Shown here: piece after piece, positions 28,182 to 37,726 of the stretch
How the letters are laid out: every line of letters begins with the position of its first letter
Position numbering within the stretch: the stretch's first letter is position 1
Assembly (NCBI RefSeq): GCF_000827595.2
Contig: NZ_LN776180.1
Location: 1-64,000, forward strand
Length of the DNA: 64,000 bases
Direction: 5' to 3'
DNA from: Necropsobacter massiliensis
GTDB taxonomy: Bacteria > Pseudomonadota > Gammaproteobacteria > Enterobacterales > Pasteurellaceae
Notes under the pieces: generated by a model
What the model saw: the letters and a program-made list of their open reading frames with translations, nothing else
Databases searched by the model: none
What the model was told of the DNA's origin: nothing
Translations under genes and position numbers: made by a program

Positions 28182-28604
28182 TTAAATCGGGTTAGTCATT
28201 AAACCGACGGATTTAATGCCCGCAAGGTGGAGCAGATTCAGCGCTTTGATGACTTCCTCATAAGGCACATCTTTCGCACCGCCCACTAAAAACATCGTGT
28301 TGTTATCTTTGTCATATTCCTGTTTAGTCATTTGAGTGACCATTTCTTCCGTTAGCCCCTCACTGCGCTCGCCTCCCACGGAAAGCGTATATTGACCGAT
28401 ACCCGATACTTCCAGAATCACCGGCACTTTATCTTCATTCGATACGTTCTGACTGTCGACCGCATCCGGCAGTTCAACTTGTACGCTCTGGCTGATAATC
28501 GGTGCGGTCGCCATAAAAATCAGCACCAGTACTAATAATACATCTAAAAAAGGCACGATATTAATTTCGGATTTAATATCGCGACGTCTGCGACGATAAG
28601 ACAT
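28182..28604 (-). CDS. tolR: Tol-Pal system protein TolR
   Basis: Part of the proton-driven TolQ-TolR motor, ExbD family. 140 residues with one membrane helix (about 17-35); the essential membrane Asp21 is present in PFLDVLLVLVLIF. A small periplasmic domain follows. 16 bp before tolA. Confidence 0.96.
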   Translation of the reverse strand: MSYRRRRRDIKSEINIVPFLDVLLVLVLIFMATAPIISQSVQVELPDAVDSQNVSNEDKVPVILEVSGIGQYTLSVGGERSEGLTEEMVTQMTKQEYDKDNNTMFLVGGAKDVPYEEVIKALNLLHLAGIKSVGLMTNPI

Positions 28605-28633
28605 AGTTGCCTCTAAAAAACTTTTCTAAAACC

Positions 28634-28653
28634 GACCGCACTTTTGTGCGGTC
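28634..28653. repeat. Uptake-signal dyad between tolQ and tolR
   Basis: Perfect 8-bp inverted repeat GACCGCAC-TTTT-GTGCGGTC in the 64-bp tolQ-tolR gap. Contains one full uptake signal (28635-28643). On the minus strand it is followed by GGTTTTAG, so it may be a weak attenuator. Confidence 0.75.
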
Positions 28654-28668
28654 AACCTGCAATCTCAA

Positions 28669-29358
28669 TTAGTTATGATGATTACGACCGAACACCTGAC
28701 GATGCAAAATGGTGGTGAATTCATCAATAAAGTTACCGTAATTCTGTTCCAACTTGTTGACGCGCAAACTTAAACGGTTATATGCCATCACCGCCGGAAT
28801 CGCGGCGAATAAACCGATTGCGGTGGCAATCAGCGCTTCCGCAATCCCCGGCGCCACCATTTGCAAGGTTGCCTGTTTGGCGCCACTTAATCCCATAAAC
28901 GCGTGCATAATCCCCCACACCGTACCGAATAAACCGATATACGGGCTGATGGATGCGACGGTCGCTAAAAACGGTACGCGGGTTTCTAAATCTTCCACTT
29001 CTCGGTTCATTGCCAGATTCATGGCACGCGAACTGCCCTGAATAATGGATTCCGGTGAATCCGGATTAGCCTGTTTCAAGCGGGAAAACTCTTTAAAACC
29101 GACATAAAAAATCTGTTCGCTGCCGGACAATCCGTCACGACGATTGGACAATCCTTCATACAATTTATGCAGATCTTCACCCGACCAGAAACGGTCTTCA
29201 AAGGCGGAGGATTCTTTCAGCGCTTTCGTTAGTACGCGACTGCGCTGAATAATGATCGCCCAAGAGGCAATCGAGAATGAGACCAAAATTAAAATTACAA
29301 TTTGAACAACAATACTTGCTTTTAGAAACAGCTCTAAAAAGTTCAATTCAGTAGTCAT
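28669..29358 (-). CDS. tolQ: Tol-Pal system protein TolQ
   Basis: Proton-channel subunit of the Tol motor, ExbB family. 229 residues with three membrane helices (about 13-38, 130-160, 170-195); the conserved [16 protein letters not shown] and [16 protein letters not shown] segments are clear. Second gene of the operon, 33 bp after ybgC. Confidence 0.97.
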   Translation of the reverse strand: MTTELNFLELFLKASIVVQIVILILVSFSIASWAIIIQRSRVLTKALKESSAFEDRFWSGEDLHKLYEGLSNRRDGLSGSEQIFYVGFKEFSRLKQANPDSPESIIQGSSRAMNLAMNREVEDLETRVPFLATVASISPYIGLFGTVWGIMHAFMGLSGAKQATLQMVAPGIAEALIATAIGLFAAIPAVMAYNRLSLRVNKLEQNYGNFIDEFTTILHRQVFGRNHHN

Positions 29359-29391
29359 TAGATAACTCCGAGAAATTAATATACCTAAACG

Positions 29392-29793
29392 TCAGTTCAT
29401 CTGAAACGCAGACTTGATCTCAACAGGAATCGCCATCGGTTTCATTTTACCCAGATTAACACAAGCCACTTTAACGGTGGCTTTGCATAAAATCACATCA
29501 TCTCTTCTTAACCGTTGTGTAAACAAAATCGTTGCGCCTTTGACTTCGGTTACGTCAGTTTCTACCGCCAGCAAATCATCCAAGATTGCCGGAAAACAGT
29601 AGTCAATCTGCATTGATTTGACCACAAATGCGATATTACGTTCATGTAATAACGCGTACTGCGAAAAATTCAGCATGCGTAAATACTCTGTTCGCGCGCG
29701 TTCAAAAAAATGCAGGTAACGCGCATGATACACTACTCCGCCGGCATCGGTATCTTCATAGTACACGCGTACCGGAAACGAAACTATACTCAT
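29392..29793 (-). CDS. ybgC: Acyl-CoA thioesterase YbgC (Tol-Pal associated)
   Basis: Hotdog-fold thioesterase, 133 residues. The active-site motif YYEDTDAGGVVYHARYL carries the catalytic Asp. Start at ATG 29793; a TTG 12 bp upstream is in frame. First gene of the ybgC-tolQRAB-pal operon; in related bacteria it acts on acyl-CoA or acyl-ACP and is co-transcribed with tol. Confidence 0.94.
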   Translation of the reverse strand: MSIVSFPVRVYYEDTDAGGVVYHARYLHFFERARTEYLRMLNFSQYALLHERNIAFVVKSMQIDYCFPAILDDLLAVETDVTEVKGATILFTQRLRRDDVILCKATVKVACVNLGKMKPMAIPVEIKSAFQMN

Positions 29794-29994
29794 ATCAGCA
29801 TTCAACCTTGAGAGCTATCGACAGTATTTTATCAGGAAGAAAATTCGCGTATTTTAGAGCGACTGGCTCGGATTAGCAAGCAATAAAGTGCGGTCGAAAT
29901 TAATTATTTTTTATAAAAATTAAACAATTTTCATAATCTGTCATTATCCAATAACAGACATTATCAATCTCATACACAGCGCTATAGATAAAAT

Positions 29995-30020
29995 AAAAAA
30001 GTGGGTGCATCCCACTTAGG
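29995..30020 (-). terminator. Terminator of the cyd operon
   Basis: AAGTGGG (29999-30005) pairs with CCCACTT (30011-30017); the minus strand continues into six Ts. It lies just behind ybgE and insulates tol from cyd. Confidence 0.85.
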
Positions 30021-30024
30021 CGAG

Positions 30025-30309
30025 TTATAGCAGGTTATGCAACAGCGCAATGAGCGCAATCAGATAGCCGAATGGCGGAAAAAACACGCTTTTCCAGACA
30101 ACAGAACGAATGTCGAATCCGATTCCGTGAATCCATAAGATCATGGTCGCCCAGATCACCGCCATCACCCAAAATGGTGAAACAACGCGCAGCTGAGATG
30201 CAAACTCATTGATATTAAAGAAAAAGAATAAGGTGATAAGCAGCGCAATAATAAATGAAAGGGCCCGCCAAGAGCCCTTATTTACCATTTGATACAATGT
30301 AGTAATCAT
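30025..30309 (-). CDS. ybgE: Cyd operon protein YbgE
   Basis: Small inner-membrane protein of unknown exact role, encoded with cytochrome bd oxidase. 94 residues from ATG 30309, which sits 4 bp behind the cydX stop; an upstream in-frame start overlapping cydX is possible. Three membrane helices are visible (about 14-33, 42-62, 70-92). Last gene of the operon. Confidence 0.9.
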   Translation of the reverse strand: MITTLYQMVNKGSWRALSFIIALLITLFFFFNINEFASQLRVVSPFWVMAVIWATMILWIHGIGFDIRSVVWKSVFFPPFGYLIALIALLHNLL

Positions 30310-30313
30310 TGAC

Positions 30314-30412
30314 TTACTCGTCAAATTTACCTGTTTTTTCAATACCGATCGTAATCACGGCACTGATCATAACGGCGAACAAAACACCCACTACCCATAA
30401 CACATAAAACAT
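30314..30412 (-). CDS. cydX: Cytochrome bd oxidase small subunit CydX
   Basis: 32 codons beginning MFYVLWVVGVLFAV, one membrane helix, ending GKFDE. GGAG lies 7 nt before the ATG. Size, sequence and place between cydB and ybgE match the E. coli CydX subunit needed for bd oxidase stability. Too short for most gene finders. Confidence 0.95.
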   Translation of the reverse strand: MFYVLWVVGVLFAVMISAVITIGIEKTGKFDE

Positions 30413-30423
30413 AATTTATCTCC

Positions 30424-31560
30424 TTAGTATAATGAGTTTTTGTTTTCTTCAATGAAATCACTGTCAAGACGACCAAACATCTTCATATATGCCCAAATCG
30501 TATACGCCAGTAAAATCACAACGAATACTAATGCCAATCCAAGCATCAACGTCAGAGTCAATTCACTTGAAGTGGCATCCCACATCAGTAAACTCATTTC
30601 AGGATGTGTAATTGACGGCATAATGAACGGGAACATGGAAATACCGCAGGTCAGAATAATACCCGCCATGGTTAATGACGAGAACAGGAACGCCAATCCG
30701 CAGCGATTCGCCTTTGATGCCAGAATATTCAACAATGCGCCGCCCACCGCCAATGCCGGGAAGAGCAACAATATCGGTGCCGCCTTGTAATTATCAAACC
30801 ATGCGCCGGCTTGAGTCACCACTTCTTTGCCAAGCGGTGAAGACGGTGCGTTGTGATCAAGCACGCTGGTCACGACAAAACCGTCTTTAAAATACAACCA
30901 AACGCCGGCCAACACGAAAGTAATCAAAGTTGCAAATGCACCTACCTGCGTAATAACACGAGCACGCTCGCGCAATTCAGAGGTAGTTTTCATTTGCAGC
31001 CATGCGCCGCCGTGTGTGGTTAACATCGCTAAACTAATCAGACCGCACAATAAAGCAAATGGATTCAATAACGCAAAGAATGAACCGGTGTAAGTAACCT
31101 GCATTAATTCGTTGAATTCAAACGGCACACCTTGTAATAAATTACCAAATGCGACACCGAACACCAATGACGGCACAAAACCGCCTAAGAACAAGCCCCA
31201 ATCCCATGCGCTACGCCATGTCGGATTGTTGATTTTGGCACGATATTCAAAACCTACCGGACGGAAGAATAAGGCGGCAAGCACCAGAATCATCGCAATA
31301 TAAAATCCGGAAAATGAGGTGGCATAAACAATCGGCCAAGCGGCGAACATTGCACCGCCGGCGGTTAATAACCAAACTTGGTTGCCGTCCCAGTGCGGTG
31401 CAATTGAGTTGATCATAATGCGTTTTTCCACCTCTTTTTTACCTGCGAAAGGCAATAGCGTGATAACGCCCATATCAAATCCATCAGTTACTGCAAATCC
31501 AATAAGCAATACACCGACTAAGATCCACCAAACAAAACGTAGCAATTCATAATCAATCAT
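30424..31560 (-). CDS. cydB: Cytochrome bd ubiquinol oxidase subunit II
   Basis: Inner-membrane subunit of the high-affinity quinol oxidase. 378 residues from ATG 31560 (AGGAG ribosome site; the longer reading adds only 11 atypical residues). Begins MIDYELLRFVWW with GFAVTDGFDMG, the subunit II signature, and has about eight membrane helices. 13 bp after cydA, 11 bp before cydX. Confidence 0.97.
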   Translation of the reverse strand: MIDYELLRFVWWILVGVLLIGFAVTDGFDMGVITLLPFAGKKEVEKRIMINSIAPHWDGNQVWLLTAGGAMFAAWPIVYATSFSGFYIAMILVLAALFFRPVGFEYRAKINNPTWRSAWDWGLFLGGFVPSLVFGVAFGNLLQGVPFEFNELMQVTYTGSFFALLNPFALLCGLISLAMLTTHGGAWLQMKTTSELRERARVITQVGAFATLITFVLAGVWLYFKDGFVVTSVLDHNAPSSPLGKEVVTQAGAWFDNYKAAPILLLFPALAVGGALLNILASKANRCGLAFLFSSLTMAGIILTCGISMFPFIMPSITHPEMSLLMWDATSSELTLTLMLGLALVFVVILLAYTIWAYMKMFGRLDSDFIEENKNSLY

Positions 31561-31573
31561 AGTGCGCTCCTGC

Positions 31574-33139
31574 TTATTTAGATGATTGTTCAAAATAGTA
31601 ACGACCGGTCTTTAACGAACTTGGACCTAGACGACCATATTTGAACATTAAGTACATTTCGACTACAAGGAATATGGTGTACAAGGCACAAATTAAGCCG
31701 ATAGAGAACCACAGATCGCCCGTCGTTAAATTAGAAGCGGCGACACCGACCGGCAGAACATCATAGATTGCCCACGGCTGACGACCGTATTCGGCTAAGA
31801 ACCAACCGCTTTCAATGGCAATCCAAGGCAACGGCAGCCCCCATAATAAGGCTTTCAGCAATAACGAGCTGCGACCTACGGTTTTACGTACGTTCTGCAC
31901 AAAGGCTGCAAGCATCAGAAGTAAAATCAAACCGCCGCACAGCATCATCACGCGAAATGACCAGAAAGTCGGTCCGACATTCGGAATAGTATCCGCAGCC
32001 GCAGCTTTGATTTGCGCATCCGTCGCATCCACAACGTTATCGGTGTAGCGTTTTAACAATAAGCCAAAACCAAGATCATTTTTAACCGCACTAAACTGGG
32101 CTTTTAGCTCGTCGCTTACTTGACCTTGCGCTTTTTTCTCCGCTTTTAGCTGTTGTAATAAGCCGTAGGCGACAATACCATTGCGTACACGCGCTTCATT
32201 GCGCGATTGTAAATCAACTAAACCGGCGAACTGTTTATCAATAGAACGGGTCACAATTAATCCCGCAGCATAAGGGATCTGAATGGCAAAATCATTTTTC
32301 TGCTCCGCTTGATTCGGAACAACAACCATATTCCACGACGCCGGTGCTGGCTGAGTATGCCACTCCCCTTCCATCGCGGCTAATTTTACCGGTTGTGTCT
32401 GACCGATTTCATAACCGGACTCATCCCCCATCACCAATACGGTAAGTGCGGAAATTAAACCGAATACCGACGCAACGGAGAAAGAACGTTTGGCAAAACC
32501 AAGATCGCGTCCTTTTAAAATATAGTATGCGCTGATACCCAATACAAAGAACGCACCGGATACATAACCGGCGGATAAGGTGTGTAAGAATTTACTTTGT
32601 GCTACCGGATTTAACCACAACTCCATAAAGCTGGTCATTTCCATACGCATGGTTTCAAAATTAAACTCGGAACCAATCGGATTCTGCATCCAGCCGTTTG
32701 CCACCAAAATCCACATTGCCGATAAGTTTGAACCGAAAGCCACACAATATGTTGTTAACAAATGTTTGCCTTTTGATAAACGATCCCAGCCAAAGAAGAA
32801 CAACCCGACGAAAGTTGACTCTAAGAAAAATGCTAACAATGCTTCAATCGCAAGCGGTGCACCGAAGATATCACCGACATAATGAGAATAATATGACCAG
32901 TTGGTACCGAACTGGAATTCCATCGTAATACCAGTGGTGACCCCCAGAGCAAAGTTAATACCAAATAACTTACCCCAGAATTTTGTCATATCTTTATAAA
33001 CTTCTTTGCCTGTCGCTACATAAAGCGTTTCCATTATCACCAGAATAAAGGATAATCCCAGCGTTAACGGCACAAACAAAAAGTGATATAACGCAGTTAA
33101 TGCAAACTGCAATCTAGAGAGTTCAACAACGTCTAACAT
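31574..33139 (-). CDS. cydA: Cytochrome bd ubiquinol oxidase subunit I
   Basis: Binds the three haems and oxidises quinol. 521 residues, close to E. coli CydA. The haem ligand His19 (LYHFLF) and the region with the second histidine ([10 protein letters not shown]) are present; the long Q-loop (about residues 255-385) and the [12 protein letters not shown] signature near the C-terminus are intact. The operon probably starts far upstream (promoter near 33440), giving a leader of about 270 nt. Confidence 0.97.
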   Translation of the reverse strand: MLDVVELSRLQFALTALYHFLFVPLTLGLSFILVIMETLYVATGKEVYKDMTKFWGKLFGINFALGVTTGITMEFQFGTNWSYYSHYVGDIFGAPLAIEALLAFFLESTFVGLFFFGWDRLSKGKHLLTTYCVAFGSNLSAMWILVANGWMQNPIGSEFNFETMRMEMTSFMELWLNPVAQSKFLHTLSAGYVSGAFFVLGISAYYILKGRDLGFAKRSFSVASVFGLISALTVLVMGDESGYEIGQTQPVKLAAMEGEWHTQPAPASWNMVVVPNQAEQKNDFAIQIPYAAGLIVTRSIDKQFAGLVDLQSRNEARVRNGIVAYGLLQQLKAEKKAQGQVSDELKAQFSAVKNDLGFGLLLKRYTDNVVDATDAQIKAAAADTIPNVGPTFWSFRVMMLCGGLILLLMLAAFVQNVRKTVGRSSLLLKALLWGLPLPWIAIESGWFLAEYGRQPWAIYDVLPVGVAASNLTTGDLWFSIGLICALYTIFLVVEMYLMFKYGRLGPSSLKTGRYYFEQSSK

Positions 33140-33598
33140 CTCAACTCCTTGTAAATGCTACAAGTTCTTCACAAATGATTACCATGTAATCACCCCATAC
33201 GCTTAAAAGAATGTTCCTTAAGCAAGCTCCATTGAATTACCTTTATAATTATTACTACAACATAAAATTCACACTATTTTTACAGCCAGTAATTAATTAT
33301 TATCATAGGTACCCCAAGACAGGTACGTATTCTACTACTAAAGATAAGGATAAAAAACAGTAAAAATGCAATACCGATCACATTTTTGTATTTAAATCAA
33401 AAATAATAATAAATAGGTATAATATTATCTATTGATATAGGTCAAATTGTATATCCTATTAACATTTTTACAACATTTATTATGCGCATGATCACAAGAC
33501 GGAATAAAAAACCAACCAATACTAGACATTGCCCCGATATTCTGATAACTTTCGTTGCGTTTGATTTTTAGTATTTAAAAATTAATAAAGGGGTCTTA
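33140..33598. other. Long AT-rich intergenic region between cydA and the secreted-protein gene
   Basis: 459 bp without a gene. Towards cydA it holds a long leader with short hairpins (GATTAC/GTAATC at about 33180 and CTTGTA/TACAAG at about 33150-33167, the latter adjoining the GGAG ribosome site). A promoter with an FNR-like box lies at 33417-33445. The right part presumably carries the promoter of the gene at 33599, which I could not place with confidence. Confidence 0.7.
33417..33445 (-). promoter_or_regulatory. Candidate cydA promoter with overlapping FNR site
   Basis: Minus strand: -35 TTGACC (33440-33445), 17-bp spacer, -10 TTATAC (33417-33422). TTGAC-CTAT-ATCAA (33432-33445) matches the FNR motif at 9 of 10 positions and covers the -35, a location suited to repression in the complete absence of oxygen, as known for E. 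coli cydAB. Confidence 0.55.
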
Positions 33599-33916
33599 AT
33601 GAAAACAACAATAAAATCAGTGCTGACGGCTTTTTTCGCAGTTGCCGCACTCACCGCGGTTTCGTTATCAGCACAGGCACAGCCGACAGAAAAACAAAAA
33701 GAAATTCAGGCATTACCGCAGCAGTGTGAAAAGCTGTTTAAAGAAACAGAAAATCTGATTGCCGAAGCAGAAAAACAACCGGGCACCCACACCCAGTTAC
33801 GTAAAATTAAAAGCAAATTGAACCAAAGCAAGCAGCAAATTCTTGAAATGGAACTTGCCACCCAAATCCGAAGTTGCGATATCGGATTAGCGAAGCTAAC
33901 GTCTAAACAACAATAA
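33599..33916 (+). CDS. Small secreted protein, DUF5339-like
   Basis: 105 residues with a clean signal peptide (cleavage after AQA, about residue 27). The mature part is helical and charged with two cysteines (QQCEKLF and IRSCDIGLAKL), which likely form a disulphide. AAAGGGG lies before the ATG. Function unknown. It resembles the lipoprotein at 39823-40089 in pattern (C-x3-[LY]F near the start, C-x3-[GR]L-x-[KQ]LT at the end). The family name is from memory. Confidence 0.7.
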   Translation: MKTTIKSVLTAFFAVAALTAVSLSAQAQPTEKQKEIQALPQQCEKLFKETENLIAEAEKQPGTHTQLRKIKSKLNQSKQQILEMELATQIRSCDIGLAKLTSKQQ

Positions 33917-33928
33917 ACAGCCATATGG

Positions 33929-33970
33929 AAAAAAGCTTGCGAATCATGCTCAGAGCGCAAGCTTTTTTCT
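33929..33970. terminator. Bidirectional terminator
   Basis: AAAAAAGCTTGCG (33929-33941) pairs with CGCAAGCTTTTTT (33956-33968). It serves the gene at 33599 on the plus strand and hpt on the minus strand. Confidence 0.9.
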
Positions 33971-34004
33971 TTTGGTCTATTCAAAACATAACGCTATTGC
34001 AGCG

Positions 34005-34544
34005 TTATTCCTCCAGCACCACTTTACCGATATAACCTAAATTACGGTAGCGTTGTGCATAATCAATGCCATAACCAACCACAAACTCATCAGGAATAGA
34101 AAATCCGACCCAATCCACCGGCACCTCCACCTCGCGCCGGGAAGGCTTATCCAACAGGGTACAGATCGCCAGCGATGCCGGTTCACGTAAATTTAAAATC
34201 TCACGCACTTTTTGCAAGGTATAACCGGTATCAATAATATCTTCCACAATCAAAACATGCTCGTGTTTAATATCGCCGTCCAGATCTTTGCTGATCTTCA
34301 CATCATGATTTGACGTCATACCCGAACCGTAGCTTGCGGTTGTCATAAATTCGATTTCCACCGGCAGCTGGATTTCGCGTACCAAATCCGCCATAAACAT
34401 AAAAGAACCGCGCAGCAGACCGACGATAATCACTTTATCCGCCCGTTTATGTCGGTAAAATTGCGTGATTTCACGTCCCAATTCCTGAATACGGGTTTTG
34501 ACCTCTTGCTGCGGAATTAAAATATCAACATGATGTTTTTTCAT
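34005..34544 (-). CDS. hpt: Hypoxanthine phosphoribosyltransferase
   Basis: Salvages hypoxanthine to IMP with PRPP. 179 residues. The PRPP-binding motif [14 protein letters not shown] (about residues 98-111) is intact, and the family's flexible loop (TTASYGSGM) is present. Single gene on the minus strand, downstream of the small RNA candidate and followed by the bidirectional terminator. Confidence 0.95.
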   Translation of the reverse strand: MKKHHVDILIPQQEVKTRIQELGREITQFYRHKRADKVIIVGLLRGSFMFMADLVREIQLPVEIEFMTTASYGSGMTSNHDVKISKDLDGDIKHEHVLIVEDIIDTGYTLQKVREILNLREPASLAICTLLDKPSRREVEVPVDWVGFSIPDEFVVGYGIDYAQRYRNLGYIGKVVLEE

Positions 34545-34602
34545 TACTATCCCTTTATCAATAAGTTATCTCTGTTCTACGGATGAGCGCGCGTATTGTA
34601 GC

Positions 34603-34733
34603 AAAAAAAAAGCTGAAGTATAAACTCCAGCTTTTCAAATACCCTAACGAATTTACTTTCTACTCTACTTTTGTTTGGAGTATCCTAAAAATGACCTCTA
34701 CCCAATCACTTTTAACCGCAATACTTAACAAAC
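34603..34733 (-). ncRNA. Candidate Fur-regulated small RNA
   Basis: A self-contained transcription unit between pmbA and hpt. Minus strand: promoter with -35 TTGACA (34762-34767), 16-bp spacer, -10 TAAAAT (34740-34745); a Fur-like palindrome abuts the -35 (34768-34782). The transcript of about 130 nt ends at a hairpin (34610-34618 with 34625-34633, one mismatch) followed by eight or nine Us. No convincing open frame exists on that strand. The design (Fur box, strong promoter, U-rich terminator suited to Hfq) is that of RyhB or the H. influenzae HrrF RNA; orthology is not shown here. Confidence 0.72.
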
Positions 34734-34739
34734 GCGCTC

Positions 34740-34782
34740 ATTTTAACAAAATCGTCATTATTGTCAATAAGAATTATTCTCA
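34740..34782 (-). promoter_or_regulatory. Promoter and Fur box of the small RNA
   Basis: TGAGAAT-A-ATTCTTA (minus strand, 34768-34782) is a 7-1-7 Fur-type palindrome with one imperfect position. It directly adjoins a near-consensus promoter (TTGACA, 16 bp, TAAAAT), so Fur binding should block RNA polymerase when iron is plentiful. Confidence 0.7.
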
Positions 34783-34796
34783 TTTATGAAATTAAT

Positions 34797-36152
34797 TTAA
34801 TTGCCCGAAATTTTCATTGTCGCCAGTAATACCGAGCCGGTTTGAATATTCGAGCGGTGCTCAATATCATCCGCCACCGCAATCATATTACGCAGCATAT
34901 CCGTCAGCTGACCGGCAATTGTAATTTCAGCCACCGGATATTGAATCTCGCCGTTTTCCACCCAAAAACCGCTTGCGCCACGGGAATAATCGCCGGTCAC
35001 CGGATTAACCCCTTGTCCCATTAACTCGGTAACCAGCAAACCGCGCCCCATTCGGCGTAAAAGTGCGGTCAATCCGCCACTTAAATTCGGCTTGACCAAC
35101 CAATTATGAATCCCACCGGCATGACCGGTAGTCTGCATTCCCAGTTTGCGCGCACTGTAACTGGTCAGCAAATATGTCTGCAAGATCCCCTGTGTAATAA
35201 TCTCGCGCGAAACCGTTTTAACGCCTTCGCTGTCAAAAGGAGATGATGCCAGCTGCCCGATTAAGTGCGGTCGCTCGCTTAACTGAAACCAATCCGGCAA
35301 AATCTGTTTACCCAACTGATCTAACAAAAAGCTGGCTTTACGATACAAGCTGCCGCCGCTTATCGCCGCCGCCAAATGCCCGAATAAACCGGTCGCCACA
35401 TCATTTAAAAACACCACCGGCACTTCCTGCGTTGCGATTTTCTGCGGTTGCAAACGCGCCAGGGTTTTCTGCGCGCAGTGAGTTCCAACCCAATCCGCGC
35501 TTTCCAGCCGGTGTATATTACGCGCCACCGTATATTCATAATCACGCTCCTGCTGCGCACCATGGGCGGCGATCATAGAACAAGATAACGAATAGCGGCT
35601 CGACAAATAACTTTGCAGCATGCCATAACTGTTACCATACACCCTGACGCCGGTATGAGAATTAAACGCCGCACCTTCGCTGTTTACGATCCGCTTATCA
35701 TAATCCAGCGCGCGCTGTTCCGTTCGCAGTGCCAGCTCCGCCGCGCGCTCCACATCAATATCCGCGGGATGATACAATTCTAGCTCCGGCGCCTCAAAAG
35801 CCATTAATTCCCGCGCGGCTAAGCCTGCACAATCATCAGGAGAGGTATATTTCGCAATTGCCAACGCCGCTTCCACCGCACTTTTAATTGCGCGGTGACT
35901 TAAATCGGAAGTTGAGGCATTGCCTTTTTGCTGCCCCAGATATACCGAAATGCCCAGCGCACCATCATTATTAAACTCCACATTTTCAATTTCCTGCAAA
36001 CGGGCGGAGACTGACAGCCCGCTGACTTTCGTTACCGATACTTCCGCGCTGGCACCGGCTTTGCGTGCCGTATCAAGTGCATATTCCACCGCCTCGCGCA
36101 ATGCTTGTTCTTGCTGTTTTAAAAGTGCGGTCGAATTTTGTTGATTTTCCAT
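34797..36152 (-). CDS. pmbA: Metalloprotease PmbA (TldE)
   Basis: Partner of TldD in a cytoplasmic metalloprotease that matures microcin peptides and degrades CcdA in E. coli. 451 residues, full length. PmbA-type features include [20 protein letters not shown] near the N-terminus and the C-terminal [20 protein letters not shown]. tldD is not in the window. Divergent from darP. Confidence 0.95.
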   Translation of the reverse strand: MENQQNSTALLKQQEQALREAVEYALDTARKAGASAEVSVTKVSGLSVSARLQEIENVEFNNDGALGISVYLGQQKGNASTSDLSHRAIKSAVEAALAIAKYTSPDDCAGLAARELMAFEAPELELYHPADIDVERAAELALRTEQRALDYDKRIVNSEGAAFNSHTGVRVYGNSYGMLQSYLSSRYSLSCSMIAAHGAQQERDYEYTVARNIHRLESADWVGTHCAQKTLARLQPQKIATQEVPVVFLNDVATGLFGHLAAAISGGSLYRKASFLLDQLGKQILPDWFQLSERPHLIGQLASSPFDSEGVKTVSREIITQGILQTYLLTSYSARKLGMQTTGHAGGIHNWLVKPNLSGGLTALLRRMGRGLLVTELMGQGVNPVTGDYSRGASGFWVENGEIQYPVAEITIAGQLTDMLRNMIAVADDIEHRSNIQTGSVLLATMKISGN

Positions 36153-36268
36153 AATGAAACCTTTGTATTAAACATGTTACGCATTTTAGCTTATTTTGCG
36201 CCGTCTCGCTAATTCGGGCGAAATTATGCTAAACTAACGCGGTTTTTATTTTAATGCAGGACGTAATA

Positions 36269-36799
36269 ATGGCAAAACGCAAAAAAGACGTATTTGATTG
36301 GGAAGAACAGCAAGAAGAAATTATCTGGGTCAGCAAAAGCGAAATCAAGCGAGATGCCGAAGTGTTAAAGAAGCTGGGCGAAAAACTGGTGAATTTAACC
36401 CAAACCAACTTAGCTAAAATTCCGCTGGATGACAACCTGTCGGATGCGGTGGAACTTGCCCGCCGTTTGCAGAAAGAAGCCAAACGTCGGCAGCTGCAAT
36501 ATATTGGCAAACTCTTGCGCAACACCAATGTCGCCCCGATTCAGGAAGCGCTGGATAAAGTCGAAAACCGACACAATCATCAACAGGCGATGCTGCATAA
36601 ATTAGAATTGCTGCGTGATGAACTTCTTGCCAAAGGCGATGACGCCCTGAGCCAGCTACTTACCGATTACCCGCAAGCAGATCGCCAGCAATTACGCAAC
36701 CTAATCCGCGCGGCACAAAAAGAACAGGAACAAAACAAGCCACCGAAAGCTTACCGGGAAATTTACCAATATTTAAAAACATTAATCTTAGTAGAATGA
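36269..36799 (+). CDS. darP: Ribosome-associated protein YjgA (DarP)
   Basis: Assists late assembly of the large ribosomal subunit. 176 residues from ATG 36269 with AGGA before it. Charged and helical, starting [17 protein letters not shown] and containing [17 protein letters not shown], which is typical of the DUF615 family. pmbA lies divergently, the usual E. coli neighbour too. Confidence 0.94.
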   Translation: MAKRKKDVFDWEEQQEEIIWVSKSEIKRDAEVLKKLGEKLVNLTQTNLAKIPLDDNLSDAVELARRLQKEAKRRQLQYIGKLLRNTNVAPIQEALDKVENRHNHQQAMLHKLELLRDELLAKGDDALSQLLTDYPQADRQQLRNLIRAAQKEQEQNKPPKAYREIYQYLKTLILVE

Positions 36800-36831
36800 A
36801 AAACCGGGTGAAGAAATTCACCCGGTTTTGT
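36800..36831. terminator. Bidirectional terminator
   Basis: AAAACCGGGTGAA (36800-36812) pairs with TTCACCCGGTTTT (36817-36829). Between the convergent darP and hflC. Confidence 0.9.
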
Positions 36832-36841
36832 TATCTGCCGA

Positions 36842-37726
36842 TCATTTCGGCGCCTGCATAAAGCGGAAGAAGTCGCTGTCCGGTTTCAGAATCATCATAT
36901 TTTCCGATTCGGCAAAGCTATTCTCATAGGCTTTCATGCTGCGCACGAAACTGTAAAATTCCGGTTCACTGCTGAATGCCTCAGCATACAATTTCGCCGC
37001 TGCGGCATCACCGTTACCACGCAATTCCTGTGCGGTTTTATTCGCATTGGCAAGAATCAGGGTCACTTTACGGTCAACATCCGCCTGAATAAACGCCGCT
37101 TTTTCTTTCCCTTGCGAACGGTGCTCGCGAGCAACGGCATCACGTTCGGCGCGCATGCGCTGATAAATGGAAGAAGACACTTCGTCCGGCAAATTTATCT
37201 GTTTTACTCGCACATCAATCACTTCGATACCCAGTTCCGATGTGCTGTCCTGTCCGTTATTTAAGGCTTTTTTGGCACCTGCCATTAATTCGCCACGCGT
37301 GCCGGAGACAATATCCTTAATAGTTCGAGAACCGATTTCGGAACGCAGCCGGTCGTTGACTTTACGACGCAGTAAATTCGACGCCTGAGTATAATCTCCG
37401 CCGCCGGTCGCGGTGAAGAAACGCCCGAAATCACTTACCCGCCATTTTACATAGGAATCCACCAGCAAGTCTTTTTTCTCCACGGTGACAAAACGATCCG
37501 CCTGTCCGTCTAAGGTGCGAATGCGGGCATCCAGCACGGTGATACTGTCGATAAACGGAATTTTAAAATGCAGTCCCGGATTATACACCGCCACCTTATT
37601 ATCGGCATCACGCTGCACCTTACCGAAACGCAACATAATACCGCGCGTGCCTTCATCGACGATCACAATGCTTGAATAAATTACGGCGATCAGAACAATA
37701 ATGATCGGAGTTAACAATTTACGCAT
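36842..37726 (-). CDS. hflC: FtsH protease modulator HflC
   Basis: SPFH/band-7 membrane protein that forms with HflK a cage around FtsH. 294 residues. One N-terminal membrane helix (about 5-22), then the SPFH domain (VDEGTRGIMLRFGKV) and a coiled coil. Its start overlaps the hflK stop by one base, so the two are coupled. Confidence 0.96.
   Translation of the reverse strand: MRKLLTPIIIVLIAVIYSSIVIVDEGTRGIMLRFGKVQRDADNKVAVYNPGLHFKIPFIDSITVLDARIRTLDGQADRFVTVEKKDLLVDSYVKWRVSDFGRFFTATGGGDYTQASNLLRRKVNDRLRSEIGSRTIKDIVSGTRGELMAGAKKALNNGQDSTSELGIEVIDVRVKQINLPDEVSSSIYQRMRAERDAVAREHRSQGKEKAAFIQADVDRKVTLILANANKTAQELRGNGDAAAAKLYAEAFSSEPEFYSFVRSMKAYENSFAESENMMILKPDSDFFRFMQAPK

Noticed and set aside
34583-34789. 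Small plus-strand frame of 68 codons between hpt and pmbA
   Set aside because: It runs antisense through the small RNA, its promoter and its Fur box, with no ribosome site or family match.
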